Shown: in pieces, positions 36,201 through 43,620 of the stretch
Numbering within the stretch: position 1 is the stretch's first letter
How the letters are laid out: the number at the start of each line of letters is the position of its first letter
Notes under the pieces: generated by a model
What the model saw: the letters and a program-made list of their open reading frames with translations, nothing else
Database searches by the model: none
What the model was told of the DNA's origin: nothing
NCBI GenBank assembly: GCA_002842695.1
Contig: PHDT01000012.1
Location: forward strand, 1-58,298
DNA: 58,298 nucleotides
Source of the DNA: Bacteroidetes bacterium HGW-Bacteroidetes-10
GTDB taxonomy: Bacteria; Bacteroidota; Bacteroidia; Bacteroidales; UBA932
Reading direction: 5' to 3'
Program-made: the position numbers and the translations under genes

Positions 36201-36818
36201 AATACCGCCATCCTTTCCTCTTACAATATAAGATTCATCGTGAGTAACAGGGACTACTGAGAGTCTCTTGCTGAGCGAGAAATTCGGATTGATTTCGCTG
36301 CGTAAAATTGAGTTGTCCGAAGGGAAGTCAGTCTGAACAAGCAATGCTGCCAGAACAGTCACATTCCTTAGTGTGTAGCTGCTTACTATATACCAGGCAG
36401 ATCCAAGGCTGACATACTGCTCAGTAGAGCCCACATATGCAAGGGGTGTATTGGAAACTCCCCGGCTTGTAAGGTGATTGAGAGTATATCCGAAAGGAAA
36501 GAAATCAATATCGTCATTTGATACAGGTAGCTGATTTACCCAGGACTGAAGCGTATCTGCCAAATATCTGTATATAACCATGTCAGACGGAAGTTCCGGA
36601 AAGTTTAGAAAAACCGAATCCGGTGTCTCCAGTGCTTTCTGAGAGTACTCCTCCAGCAACTGCTGTCTTTTGTGAATTGTCTTTTCAAGTTTCTCCACCT
36701 CCCTGTCCATGGAATTCGGAGAGGAGAACTCCATGAAAGAGAATATCGCAAGCATGATTGCAAGCACCCACAAAAGTGGTGTTCGTAACGCAATAAGTCT
36801 GTCAGTCAGTTCGTTCAT
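33246..36818 (-). CDS. Large membrane sensor histidine kinase
   Basis: A 1190-residue two-component sensor. It has many hydrophobic helices (about 12-28, 220-460 in a cluster, 670-690, 730-755, 890-915), two presumed extracytoplasmic sensing regions (about 30-215 and 475-665), a further extracytoplasmic region (about 755-890), HAMP (about 915-965), a HisKA domain with H976 in 'AHEIKNPLTPMRLSIQHL', and an HATPase with 'NLLSNALQAIE', 'DDGQGVP' and 'GTGLGLAI'. The architecture recalls NtrY-type kinases. It overlaps rlmH by 1 base. A sigma-54 response regulator gene lies nearby (39064-37901), a plausible partner. Confidence 0.92.
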   Translation of the reverse strand: MNELTDRLIALRTPLLWVLAIMLAIFSFMEFSSPNSMDREVEKLEKTIHKRQQLLEEYSQKALETPDSVFLNFPELPSDMVIYRYLADTLQSWVNQLPVSNDDIDFFPFGYTLNHLTSRGVSNTPLAYVGSTEQYVSLGSAWYIVSSYTLRNVTVLAALLVQTDFPSDNSILRSEINPNFSLSKRLSVVPVTHDESYIVRGKDGGILFSVLKNLPTHRGESGSSLRWFALLFAISALFSDLERRKRIRQFFFAWGGLTVMWMIALYFSGGSTDDAELFSPNLYADFGLFGSMADLIITHLYIFMVMLALFIVRKSLALTYLKSGRHKKQLLKVVFIAIPLLLVAYAHISLRSLALNSNIVLELYKVDEITLYTVLAYVIYAMLFIALLFSLQLLRPVLRFSAGFSFLKMRNILVFISIISMYSLATVSWFGYTKEYEKNRVLSTKMSVERDLNIELLLRGAEKLIETDPVLALWVQIDQSNDMVNNILTEQYFWSLMQKYDLRITMCRRNDPLLVDSESEPVPCGQFFENEISRYGIPLYDNSHFYFMNNYNGRISYLGVFTYTSFNGNINLFLEFDSKFMKEAVGYTELLLDHKQMDNLNLSSNYSYAKYLNNRMISFSGNFNYPTTLEDVYETGYSTMRSDGYLHFVNKVSPENIIIISRPVRNIFPYIVTFSYIMLFYSLMIFGLIRTRHRNFFPKVPRNSFRWKITFLIISSLVFALFFMGTGSIWFSLNYFNESNRAQMEEKMQSVQSTLSYYSKFAQRYNDPQFNNIKLFEAMNRLANNTQIDINIYRPDGLLLRTTQPEIYDNFLAGSRMNPAAYQEIVYNKKKQFVNKEKIARLDYYSLYAPLFNGDGELIAIANIPYFSRQSEIRKDASSIIAAIINIYLLLLLAAVFGGIALSNSLSKPLAEISRKMQLLDISQHPEHIDYTNRDELGILVAAYNKMVDDLESSTNRLAQGEREQAWREMARQIAHEIKNPLTPMRLSIQHLIRLKQQNVEGWQDKFDRLANSLIEQIDILSDVASEFSSFSRFYSEELSNVELNKLIREQIILFNTRDNVNIRFRSEIKEAFVSLRKMQITRVFVNLLSNALQAIESQASGEVVVTLRQEGDYYVASVEDDGQGVPDNLTNRLFKPNFTTKSSGTGLGLAICRSIMEQSSGKIFYARSEALGGANFTVKIPIKDETSAI

Positions 36819-37291
36819 TATCCGTGGTGGTATGGTTCTCCTTTAATAATTGTAAATGCTCTGTACAACTGCTCAAGAAACAGGAGTCTCACTATCTGGT
36901 GGGAAAAGGTCATTGGCGAAAGTGAAATTCTGTAGTTGGCTCTTTTGTAAACATCGTCGGAAAAACCATATGCTCCTCCTACAACAAATACCAGGCCTTT
37001 CGTTCCCTGAACTCCTCTCTTTTCAATGAATTGCGCTAAATCTTCAGATGAAATACTTTTGCCAGAGACATCCAGAAGAATAAGATCATCCTGTGCCTTT
37101 ACCTGCTTAAGAATCATCTCTCCCTCCCGCTGTTTGATTTCGGCAAAACTTAAAGATGCTGCCTTTTTTAATTCCGGCAACTCAATTCTTGTGTAGTTTG
37201 CATACCTTTTAATCCTCTCCTCGTAGATTGCCATTCCCTCCGGCAGGTATGCAGTATCTGTCTTTCCTGTTAGCAGCAGTGATATCTTCAT
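36818..37291 (-). CDS. rlmH: 23S rRNA pseudouridine-1915 N3-methyltransferase RlmH
   Basis: A SPOUT-class methyltransferase acting on helix 69 of 23S rRNA. ATG 37291 gives 157 residues, the family's usual length; a GTG two codons earlier is less likely. Motifs: 'LDVSGKSISSEDLAQFI', 'GLVFVVGGAYGFSDDV' (SAM-binding knot), and the C-terminal 'RLLFLEQLYRAFTIIKGEPY'. Its stop overlaps the start of the sensor kinase (TAATG), so the kinase is translated from this operon. A TATTTTTG sits just before the start and might be its -7 box. Confidence 0.95.
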   Translation of the reverse strand: MKISLLLTGKTDTAYLPEGMAIYEERIKRYANYTRIELPELKKAASLSFAEIKQREGEMILKQVKAQDDLILLDVSGKSISSEDLAQFIEKRGVQGTKGLVFVVGGAYGFSDDVYKRANYRISLSPMTFSHQIVRLLFLEQLYRAFTIIKGEPYHHG

Positions 37292-37395
37292 TGTCACAAA
37301 AATAAGATTATTTTGAGAGAAAATTTAATTTAATTACCCTCCTTTGTGGCTTGATTTTTGTTACGATTTTTGGGATTGGATTTACAAGGAGAGAT

Positions 37396-37794
37396 ATGAG
37401 ATCGGTTCTATTGTCATTGTTTGCCTTAACCTTTTCGGTTGCAACGCTTTTAGGGCAGTCCCGTGCGGAGCAGGATGTTTTCGTCCCAATTGCAAAATAT
37501 TTGCAGGCGGGCGATTCAGAAAAGCTTTCAGCCTGGTTTGCCCATAACCTGGAAATTGAAGTTCTGGGTAGCGTGAACGTATGCAGCAAGGCTCAGGCCA
37601 AGCAAATTCTTAAGGAATTTTTTACCAATTATACCCCAAAGAGTTTTGCAATTGCCATTCGAAGCGGAAAGGCACCTATGAAATACGCAATAGGCAGTCT
37701 CAGTGCGGGAGGAGAAAAGTTTAGGGTTACATTGTTTGTTAAGACCCAGGAGGATGGGAATTTCATCCAACAACTAAGAATCGAAAAAGAGTAA
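37396..37794 (+). CDS. Secreted DUF4783-like protein
   Basis: A 132-residue protein from ATG 37396 with an N-terminal signal peptide ('MRSVLLSLFALTFSVATLLG', cleaved near QSRA), followed by an NTF2-like alpha-beta domain of about 110 residues ('VFVPIAKYLQAGDSEKLSAW', 'LKEFFTNY'). It matches the DUF4783 pattern of Bacteroidetes periplasmic proteins, whose role is unknown. It is a single gene between the minus-strand rlmH and response-regulator operons. Confidence 0.8.
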   Translation: MRSVLLSLFALTFSVATLLGQSRAEQDVFVPIAKYLQAGDSEKLSAWFAHNLEIEVLGSVNVCSKAQAKQILKEFFTNYTPKSFAIAIRSGKAPMKYAIGSLSAGGEKFRVTLFVKTQEDGNFIQQLRIEKE

Positions 37795-37829
37795 AATCTT
37801 TTTTGTCTTCCATTTCCTGGAAATTCACC

Positions 37830-37861
37830 GAGGCCGGCTGAAATTGATTTCAGCCGGCCTC
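37830..37861. terminator. Bidirectional terminator hairpin
   Basis: Perfect 15-bp inverted repeat (37830-37844, 37847-37861), GC-rich with AAAT/ATTT at the tip, between the convergent DUF4783 and response-regulator genes. It lacks long T tracts, so termination may depend on the stem. Confidence 0.65.
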
Positions 37862-37900
37862 ACCATTCAAATTTACTGTCAGTTAATCTGAGTAATTATT

Positions 37901-39064
37901 CTACCTGAAAATTGGTTTTGCATAGGCAATAACATCTGCCTTTGTAATAACACTGTTGCTCAGGATAAGGAGTCTCTCAACAACGTTTCTCAGTTCACGG
38001 ATATTTCCTGTCCACGGGTATGTTGCCAGCTCTTCCAGAGCCTCTCTCTCGATATCACGGGGAACCATTCCGCTCTCGTCGCATATCTGCTCAATAAAAT
38101 GCTTAGCAAGTAAGGGTATGTCCTCTACACGCTCTTTAAGCGGCGGAACATGGATCACTATTACGCTCAAACGATGATACAAGTCTTCCCGGAAAGCCCC
38201 CTTTGCAATCTCTTCGGATAAATCCTTATTGGTTGCAGCTATCACCCTTACTTTAACATTTATATCCTTGTCACTGCCCACACGGCTGAGTTTATTCTCC
38301 TGAAGAACACGCAAAACCTTGGCCTGGGCAGCAAGGCTCATATCTCCAATCTCGTCCAGAAAGAGTGTTCCCCCGTCTGCCTGTTCAAATTTTCCTTTGT
38401 GCTGCTTAACTGCAGATGTAAAGGCTCCCTTTTCGTGACCGAACAGTTCGCTCTCAATAAGCTCTCCCGGAATTGCAGCACAGTTTACCTCTACAAAAGG
38501 CATTGAAGAGCGGCTGCTTTTTTCATGAAGCCATCTTGCAACAAGCTCCTTTCCGGTTCCGTTGGAGCCGGTAATGAGCACCCTTGCTTCTGTTGGTGCA
38601 ACCCTGTCAATCATATCCTTTATTCTGGTAATGGATGACGAAACGCCAACTATCTCCGGAATCTTCGATACCTTTTTCTTTAATATTCTTGTCTCCTTTA
38701 CCAGGTTTGTCTTGTCTGTGGCATTTCTGAGTGTTATCAGAATTCTGTTCAGGTCAAGAGGTTTCTGAATAAAATCAAAAGCACCCTTTTTAATACACTC
38801 TACTGCTGTGTCTATTGATCCGTGGCCAGAAATCATGATAACGGAAGCATCAACATTAGCCTCAGAGAGCTTATCAAGCAGCTCCATTCCGTCCATATTT
38901 GGCATCTTGATATCAGAGAAAATTACCTCATAGCTCTCGCCTGTTGCCATTGCCAGCCCCTCAACACCATCGGCGGCAAGATGCACCTCATGCCCTTCAA
39001 ATTCAAGAATGTCCTTAAGTGTATTACGGATACTTTTTTCGTCGTCAATAATCAATAGTTTCAT
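37901..39064 (-). CDS. Sigma-54 type response regulator lacking a DNA-binding domain
   Basis: A 387-residue NtrC-family protein. The receiver domain (1-120) has D7/D8, phosphorylation site D51 and K101. The AAA+ domain (about 135-375) has Walker A 'GSNGTGKE' (166-173), Walker B 'GTLFLDE' (232-238), and 'GAFTSA' (213-218) where sigma-54 activators carry GAFTGA. The protein ends right after the AAA+ C-terminal helices, so the Fis-type helix-turn-helix is absent. It may act from solution like FlgR-type activators. It overlaps the phosphatase gene by 4 bases and is a candidate partner of the kinase at 33246. Confidence 0.9.
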   Translation of the reverse strand: MKLLIIDDEKSIRNTLKDILEFEGHEVHLAADGVEGLAMATGESYEVIFSDIKMPNMDGMELLDKLSEANVDASVIMISGHGSIDTAVECIKKGAFDFIQKPLDLNRILITLRNATDKTNLVKETRILKKKVSKIPEIVGVSSSITRIKDMIDRVAPTEARVLITGSNGTGKELVARWLHEKSSRSSMPFVEVNCAAIPGELIESELFGHEKGAFTSAVKQHKGKFEQADGGTLFLDEIGDMSLAAQAKVLRVLQENKLSRVGSDKDINVKVRVIAATNKDLSEEIAKGAFREDLYHRLSVIVIHVPPLKERVEDIPLLAKHFIEQICDESGMVPRDIEREALEELATYPWTGNIRELRNVVERLLILSNSVITKADVIAYAKPIFR

Positions 39065-39990
39065 AAAGTTTTCTGTAAGAATGATTCGTAAATCTCCGCC
39101 ATGTATCCCTCCTTAAGAGAGTACGAAGATTGATGAATATCTGTGATGGCTGTTTTTTCGATAACGAGATTAACAAGAATTGAGCCAATAACAATGTAGT
39201 CAACTCTTATTGGTGACATTCCAGGCATAGCTGCCCTCTCCTCCCGCAGAGATTTCACCAGGCGCCTGTGGAGAACAGTAAACTTCTCCTTCTCTATCTC
39301 CATTGATGGAATGCTGCCATTGTCATCTGTGTATATGAGTTCACGCAGTGTATCAAAAGAGCCTGAACAACCAACAAGTAAAGTTGGTTTAAATTTCTCA
39401 ACGGCCTCCCACAGGTCTCGCATATTCTCATCGTAATACCTCTCCAGGTGTTCCATCTGCTCATTTGTAATGGGGTCTGACGGGGGAAACATCTCTCTTA
39501 GCCTCACAACTCCCATATTATAGCTCTTTTTCCAGAAAATCTGATTTTTGTCTGCAATAATAAACTCATTGCTGCCGCCACCAATATCCATGATGAGCAA
39601 CTTTTCGTTATAGAGCAGCATCGACTCCCTTACTCCCTTGTAAATAAGCTCAGCCTCTCTGTCACCTGAGATTGCCTCTGCCTCTATTCCAAACTCACTG
39701 TTTACCATTGAAAGAAACTCAGAAGAGTTTGCTGCATCTCTGACTGCAGAGGTTGCAATACCTCTGAAACTGTCCACTCCGCCATACTCTTCTATTGCTG
39801 CAGAAAGTTCAGTTATTGCAGCTCTGGCAGAGTCAAAAGCTGTCTGAGTTAAAATTCCCTTTGTGATTCCCCCTTCGCCAATTTTTGAAGGTACCTTGAG
39901 CACTTTAAGAATCTCATATCCATCTTCTGAAACATCAGTAATCAAAAGGTTGAACACGTTGGTGCCCATGTCTAGAATGGCTACTTTCAT
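39061..39990 (-). CDS. Ppx/GppA family phosphatase
   Basis: A 309-residue member of the exopolyphosphatase/guanosine pentaphosphatase family with an ASKHA fold: 'AILDMGTNVFNLLI' at the N-terminus, 'GIATSAVRDAANSSEFL' (about 79-95), and 'LIMDIGGGSNEFII' (about 133-146). The C-terminal HD domain of long Ppx proteins is missing, as in short family members. It degrades polyphosphate or pppGpp; which one cannot be told. It is first in an operon with the sigma-54 regulator, overlapping it by ATGA. Confidence 0.92.
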   Translation of the reverse strand: MKVAILDMGTNVFNLLITDVSEDGYEILKVLKVPSKIGEGGITKGILTQTAFDSARAAITELSAAIEEYGGVDSFRGIATSAVRDAANSSEFLSMVNSEFGIEAEAISGDREAELIYKGVRESMLLYNEKLLIMDIGGGSNEFIIADKNQIFWKKSYNMGVVRLREMFPPSDPITNEQMEHLERYYDENMRDLWEAVEKFKPTLLVGCSGSFDTLRELIYTDDNGSIPSMEIEKEKFTVLHRRLVKSLREERAAMPGMSPIRVDYIVIGSILVNLVIEKTAITDIHQSSYSLKEGYMAEIYESFLQKTL

Positions 39991-40004
39991 TGAGATAATT
40001 TTTA

Positions 40005-40012
40005 CAAAGATA
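40005..40012 (-). promoter_or_regulatory. -7 box of the Ppx/GppA operon promoter (TATCTTTG)
   Basis: TATCTTTG on the minus strand (40012-40005), exact TAnnTTTG match 14 bases before the ATG at 39990. The divergent cmk box lies 14 bases away. Confidence 0.5.
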
Positions 40013-40026
40013 AACTATTTTTTGCG

Positions 40027-40034
40027 TATGTTTG
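40027..40034 (+). promoter_or_regulatory. Possible -7 box of the cmk operon (TATGTTTG)
   Basis: TATGTTTG (40027-40034) matches TAnnTTTG 14 bases before ATG 40049; no TTG lies at the expected -33 spacing. Confidence 0.35.
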
Positions 40035-40048
40035 TCTTTAATATGAAG

Positions 40049-40744
40049 ATGAAAAAGGAGAGAATAATCATAGCTATAGACGGTCACTCTTCGACCGGAA
40101 AAAGCAGTTTCGCAAAACTGATTGCATCAAAATACGGATTAATATATGTTGATACAGGAGCTCTTTACAGGGGGGTATCCCTCTTTGCAGCAAGAAACTC
40201 CTTTATTGACCGGAACAATGTCATTGACACAGCTCCTCTGGAAAAAGGAGTGGCAAATCTTAACCTTCAGTTTAAACCATCCGGCCCTTCCGGGGAGAGC
40301 GAACTCTATATGGATGGAGAACTTGTTGAAAGAGAGATTCGCACTCTTGAAATTTCCTCAAAAGTAAGTTTTATTGCTGCATTGCCATTTGTGAGAAAGT
40401 TTGTCGATTCAATACTCGAGAAATATGGAGCAGAGCGGGGAGTTGTTATGGATGGAAGGGACATAGGAACTGTGGTCTTTCCCGATGCTGAGCTTAAAAT
40501 TTTCATGACAGCCAGTGCCGAGGTGAGGGCAACAAGAAGATACAGGGAGATGACAGCCCGTGGCGAAAATCCGGATTATAATGAGGTGCTCAAAAATGTC
40601 CGTGAGCGTGACTTTATTGATGAAAACAGGGAAACCGCACCTCTGCGCAGAGCCAAAGATGCAATACTGCTGGATAACAGCGATATGACTATTCAGGACC
40701 AGTTAGATTGGATTGAAAAAATAATCAAAGAGAGATGGAACTGA
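40049..40744 (+). CDS. cmk: Cytidylate kinase
   Basis: Phosphorylates CMP and dCMP. The 231-residue protein from ATG 40049 has the P-loop 'AIDGHSSTGKSSFAK', the NMP-binding 'YVDTGALYRGVSLFA', 'VVMDGRDIGTVVFPDA', and the LID region 'ERDFIDENRETAPLRRAKDA'. ATG 40043 would add two residues; the frame open further upstream overlaps the Ppx gene and is not coding. It overlaps ispH by 10 bases, and ispH and priA follow without gaps. Confidence 0.96.
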   Translation: MKKERIIIAIDGHSSTGKSSFAKLIASKYGLIYVDTGALYRGVSLFAARNSFIDRNNVIDTAPLEKGVANLNLQFKPSGPSGESELYMDGELVEREIRTLEISSKVSFIAALPFVRKFVDSILEKYGAERGVVMDGRDIGTVVFPDAELKIFMTASAEVRATRRYREMTARGENPDYNEVLKNVRERDFIDENRETAPLRRAKDAILLDNSDMTIQDQLDWIEKIIKERWN

Positions 40745-41616
40745 AAATTGACATAGATACCCACTCAGGCTTCTGCTACGGAGTAGTGAGAGCCATTGAG
40801 CAGGCAGAAAAATACCTGGGAGAAAATAAGGAGCTGCATTCGCTTGGCTCTATAGTGCATAACAATATCGAGATTTCAAGACTACGGGAAAAGGGTCTTA
40901 AAACCATAAACTACGAACAGATGTCCGGTATGAAAGACAGTGTAGTCTTTATCCGTGCACATGGCGAACCGCCTTCCAGCTACAAAATTGCCAAGGAGAA
41001 TAATCTAAAAATTATCGACTGCACCTGCCCTGTTGTGCTTAAATTACAGGAGAGGGTGAAAAAAAATTACAGAGAGCTAAAGCAGATTGACGGACAACTT
41101 CTGATATTTGGAAAAAACGGACATGCAGAGGTAAACGGACTCATCGGTCAGGTAGACGGAGACGCATCAATTATTGAAAAGCAGGCCGATATTGAATCTA
41201 TCGATTTCATGAGGCCTATTTATATTTTTTCACAGACAACCAAAGACCCGGAGCAATACAAAAAACTATGCTCAGCAATTCGCGACAGAATTGTCTCAGC
41301 CGGAGGGCCCATTGATAAGTTCAGGGCATTCAACACAACCTGCGGCCAGGTATCCTCCAGGCACCCTCATCTTAAAGAGTTTTCAAAGAATCATTCCGTT
41401 ATCATTTTTGTCACCGGAAAGGAGAGTTCAAACGGGCGAATTCTTTATGAAGTATGTCTGGCAGAGAACCCAAGGAGCTATAAAATTGAAAACATGGACG
41501 AGATTGAGGCTTCCTGGTTCAAGGATGGGGACACTGTTGGTGTCTGCGGAGCCACATCGACCCCAAAATGGCTCCTCGAAAAGGCAGCCGGTCACATCCG
41601 CCAACTATCGCTCTGA
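40735..41616 (+). CDS. ispH: 4-hydroxy-3-methylbut-2-enyl diphosphate reductase
   Basis: Last step of the non-mevalonate isoprenoid pathway, making IPP and DMAPP. The 293-residue protein has the three cysteine ligands of the [4Fe-4S] cluster in 'HSGFCYGVVRA', 'IDCTCPVV' and 'FNTTCGQVSSRH', and conserved His and Glu in 'RAHGEPPS' and 'GKNGHAEVNGL'. Length is normal. It starts within the end of cmk and is immediately followed by priA. Confidence 0.96.
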   Translation: MELKIDIDTHSGFCYGVVRAIEQAEKYLGENKELHSLGSIVHNNIEISRLREKGLKTINYEQMSGMKDSVVFIRAHGEPPSSYKIAKENNLKIIDCTCPVVLKLQERVKKNYRELKQIDGQLLIFGKNGHAEVNGLIGQVDGDASIIEKQADIESIDFMRPIYIFSQTTKDPEQYKKLCSAIRDRIVSAGGPIDKFRAFNTTCGQVSSRHPHLKEFSKNHSVIIFVTGKESSNGRILYEVCLAENPRSYKIENMDEIEASWFKDGDTVGVCGATSTPKWLLEKAAGHIRQLSL

Positions 41617-43620
41617 ATGTCACTGCAAAAAAACATATATGCTCAGGTAATATTACCGCTTAAGCTTAGAATGGGCATCTCATATCTTATTCCGCAGCAT
41701 CTTGTTCCTCTGGCAGTAAAAGGATCAAAGGTGAGGGTTATGTTTGCGCGAAGGGAGTATATTGCCGTTATTTCGGAGATTACAGATAACTGCGGAGATT
41801 ACAAGGGAAAAGTAAGTGAAATTACATCCGTTGAACCAGCAGAGGCCGTTTCTGAAAAGGAGCTCAGATTCTGGGCATGGACAGCAGATTACTACATGTG
41901 TACAATTGGTGAGGTATATCGTGCTGCATTTACATCTGCTATGCGCAGGGAAACTCCTGCAAGAAAATCAAGAAAAACCAGGCCCACAGGCATTAATTCA
42001 AGAGATCTGTATGAGCTCTCTCCTGCTCAGGAGATTGCAACAAGAGAGATAATGAAGAGCTTCTCTGAGGGCAAACCGGCACTGCTGGCGGGAGTAACAG
42101 GATCAGGAAAAACAGAGATCTATCTTAAAATTGCAAAAGATATTACAGACAAGGGGGGAAGGGTGCTGTACATGGTACCTGAGATTGCTCTCAGCCGGCA
42201 GCTAAGCGACAGGCTTGAAGCGGTCTTTGGTGAAAAGCTCCTCACCTATCACTCAGGGATGACACCTGCAACAAGATATTCTACATATTCAAAGATTGAA
42301 GGGAGCCATGAAGGAGAAGGCTTTATTGTGCTGGGGTTGCGCTCTTCACTCTTTCTTCCGTTCAGAAAACTGGATCTTATAATCATTGACGAAGAGCACG
42401 ACAGTTCTTACAAACAGACAGAACCCGCACCTCGGTACAACGGAAGAGATGCTGCAATTGTGCTTGGACAGATTCACTCTGCCCCTGTTCTGCTGGGAAG
42501 TGCCACTCCATCGTTTGAATCGCTCTATAATTGCCACTCAGGCAGGTATTCGCTTGTGAGACTCTCTGAGAAGTTTCATGGTGCAACCGAGCCGGAGGTA
42601 ACCGTTATTGATACAATCAGGGAGAGCCGGGCAAAAAGAATGAACGGACTCTTTTCACAATCACTGCTTGATGAAATTGAAGCAGTCATTGGCAGGGGCG
42701 AGCAGGTACTTATTTTCAGAAACAGACGCTCATACTCTCCTCTGGTCCAATGCTCTGTTTGCGGGCACATTCCTATGTGTACTCACTGTAATGTTCCGCT
42801 CAGTTATCATAAAAACCGGGGAGAACTTTGCTGCCACTACTGCGATTTTCACATACACCGCACACCAATATGCCCGGAATGTTCAGAACCCGGAATGACA
42901 GAAAAGGGCTCCGGAACAGAGATGATTGAAGAGAAAATACGGGAGCTTTTTCCAGATGCCAGGGTTGACCGTTTTGATGCAGAGACAACCCAGAGCAAAG
43001 TAGAGGAGAAGAGAATTTTAAAGGAATTTGCTGCTGGAAAAACCGACATTCTTGTAGGGACGCAAATGATAAGTAAAGGGTTCGATTTCAAGGGGCTATC
43101 ACTTGTTGCCCTTATTCAGGCAGATTCAATGATTGCTATGGATGACTTTCGCGCCAATGAGAGAGCCTTTCAGCTGCTTAGGCAGCTTTCCGGCAGAACC
43201 GGAAGAGGTGCCAGAAGCGGAAAAATTATGATTCAGACCTCACTAGCGTCACACACAGTTTACGAAACATTTTCGGCCGGAGATGAACGCCTATACGAAC
43301 AACTTGCCGAGAGGCAGGAGTTTGGCTATCCGCCTTATGTAAGGCTGATAAAACTCTCGCTCCGTTGTGCAGACAGGAACAAATTATCTGAAGCAGCAAA
43401 CCGCACGGGAGCAGCTCTTGGAGGTATTAGAAGCGCTGAGATTACAGGACCATTTGCACCGGTTGTTGATAAGGTGAGGGGCGAATATATTCTTCAGTTC
43501 TGGATAAAACTTCCACGGGCGGGAAATGCAGGCGCAAAGGAGAGAATTGCGGCAATAGCTGAAAAAGTGGAGAGTGATTTCAGGGGTGTGACTATTGTGG
43601 CCGATGTGGACCCCCAGTAG
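41617..43620 (+). CDS. priA: Primosomal helicase PriA, short form
   Basis: Restarts stalled replication forks. It has the 3'-DNA-binding domain (1-105), then only about 28 linker residues before the helicase starts, where PriA normally has a winged-helix domain of about 90-100 residues. The rest is complete: Walker A 'GVTGSGKT' (159-166), 'DEEH', a zinc cluster with 8 Cys in 'CSVCGHIPMCTHC' and 'CCHYC...CPEC', 'VGTQMISKGFDF', and the C-terminal domain. At 667 residues it is about 60-150 shorter than typical PriA. It starts at the base after ispH and overlaps the convergent kinase gene by 29 bases. Confidence 0.93.
   Translation: MSLQKNIYAQVILPLKLRMGISYLIPQHLVPLAVKGSKVRVMFARREYIAVISEITDNCGDYKGKVSEITSVEPAEAVSEKELRFWAWTADYYMCTIGEVYRAAFTSAMRRETPARKSRKTRPTGINSRDLYELSPAQEIATREIMKSFSEGKPALLAGVTGSGKTEIYLKIAKDITDKGGRVLYMVPEIALSRQLSDRLEAVFGEKLLTYHSGMTPATRYSTYSKIEGSHEGEGFIVLGLRSSLFLPFRKLDLIIIDEEHDSSYKQTEPAPRYNGRDAAIVLGQIHSAPVLLGSATPSFESLYNCHSGRYSLVRLSEKFHGATEPEVTVIDTIRESRAKRMNGLFSQSLLDEIEAVIGRGEQVLIFRNRRSYSPLVQCSVCGHIPMCTHCNVPLSYHKNRGELCCHYCDFHIHRTPICPECSEPGMTEKGSGTEMIEEKIRELFPDARVDRFDAETTQSKVEEKRILKEFAAGKTDILVGTQMISKGFDFKGLSLVALIQADSMIAMDDFRANERAFQLLRQLSGRTGRGARSGKIMIQTSLASHTVYETFSAGDERLYEQLAERQEFGYPPYVRLIKLSLRCADRNKLSEAANRTGAALGGIRSAEITGPFAPVVDKVRGEYILQFWIKLPRAGNAGAKERIAAIAEKVESDFRGVTIVADVDPQ

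Noticed and set aside
39863-40048. N-terminal extension of cytidylate kinase
   Set aside because: The extension is antisense to the Ppx/GppA gene and its promoter and has no similarity to the family; ATG 40049 begins directly before the P-loop strand.
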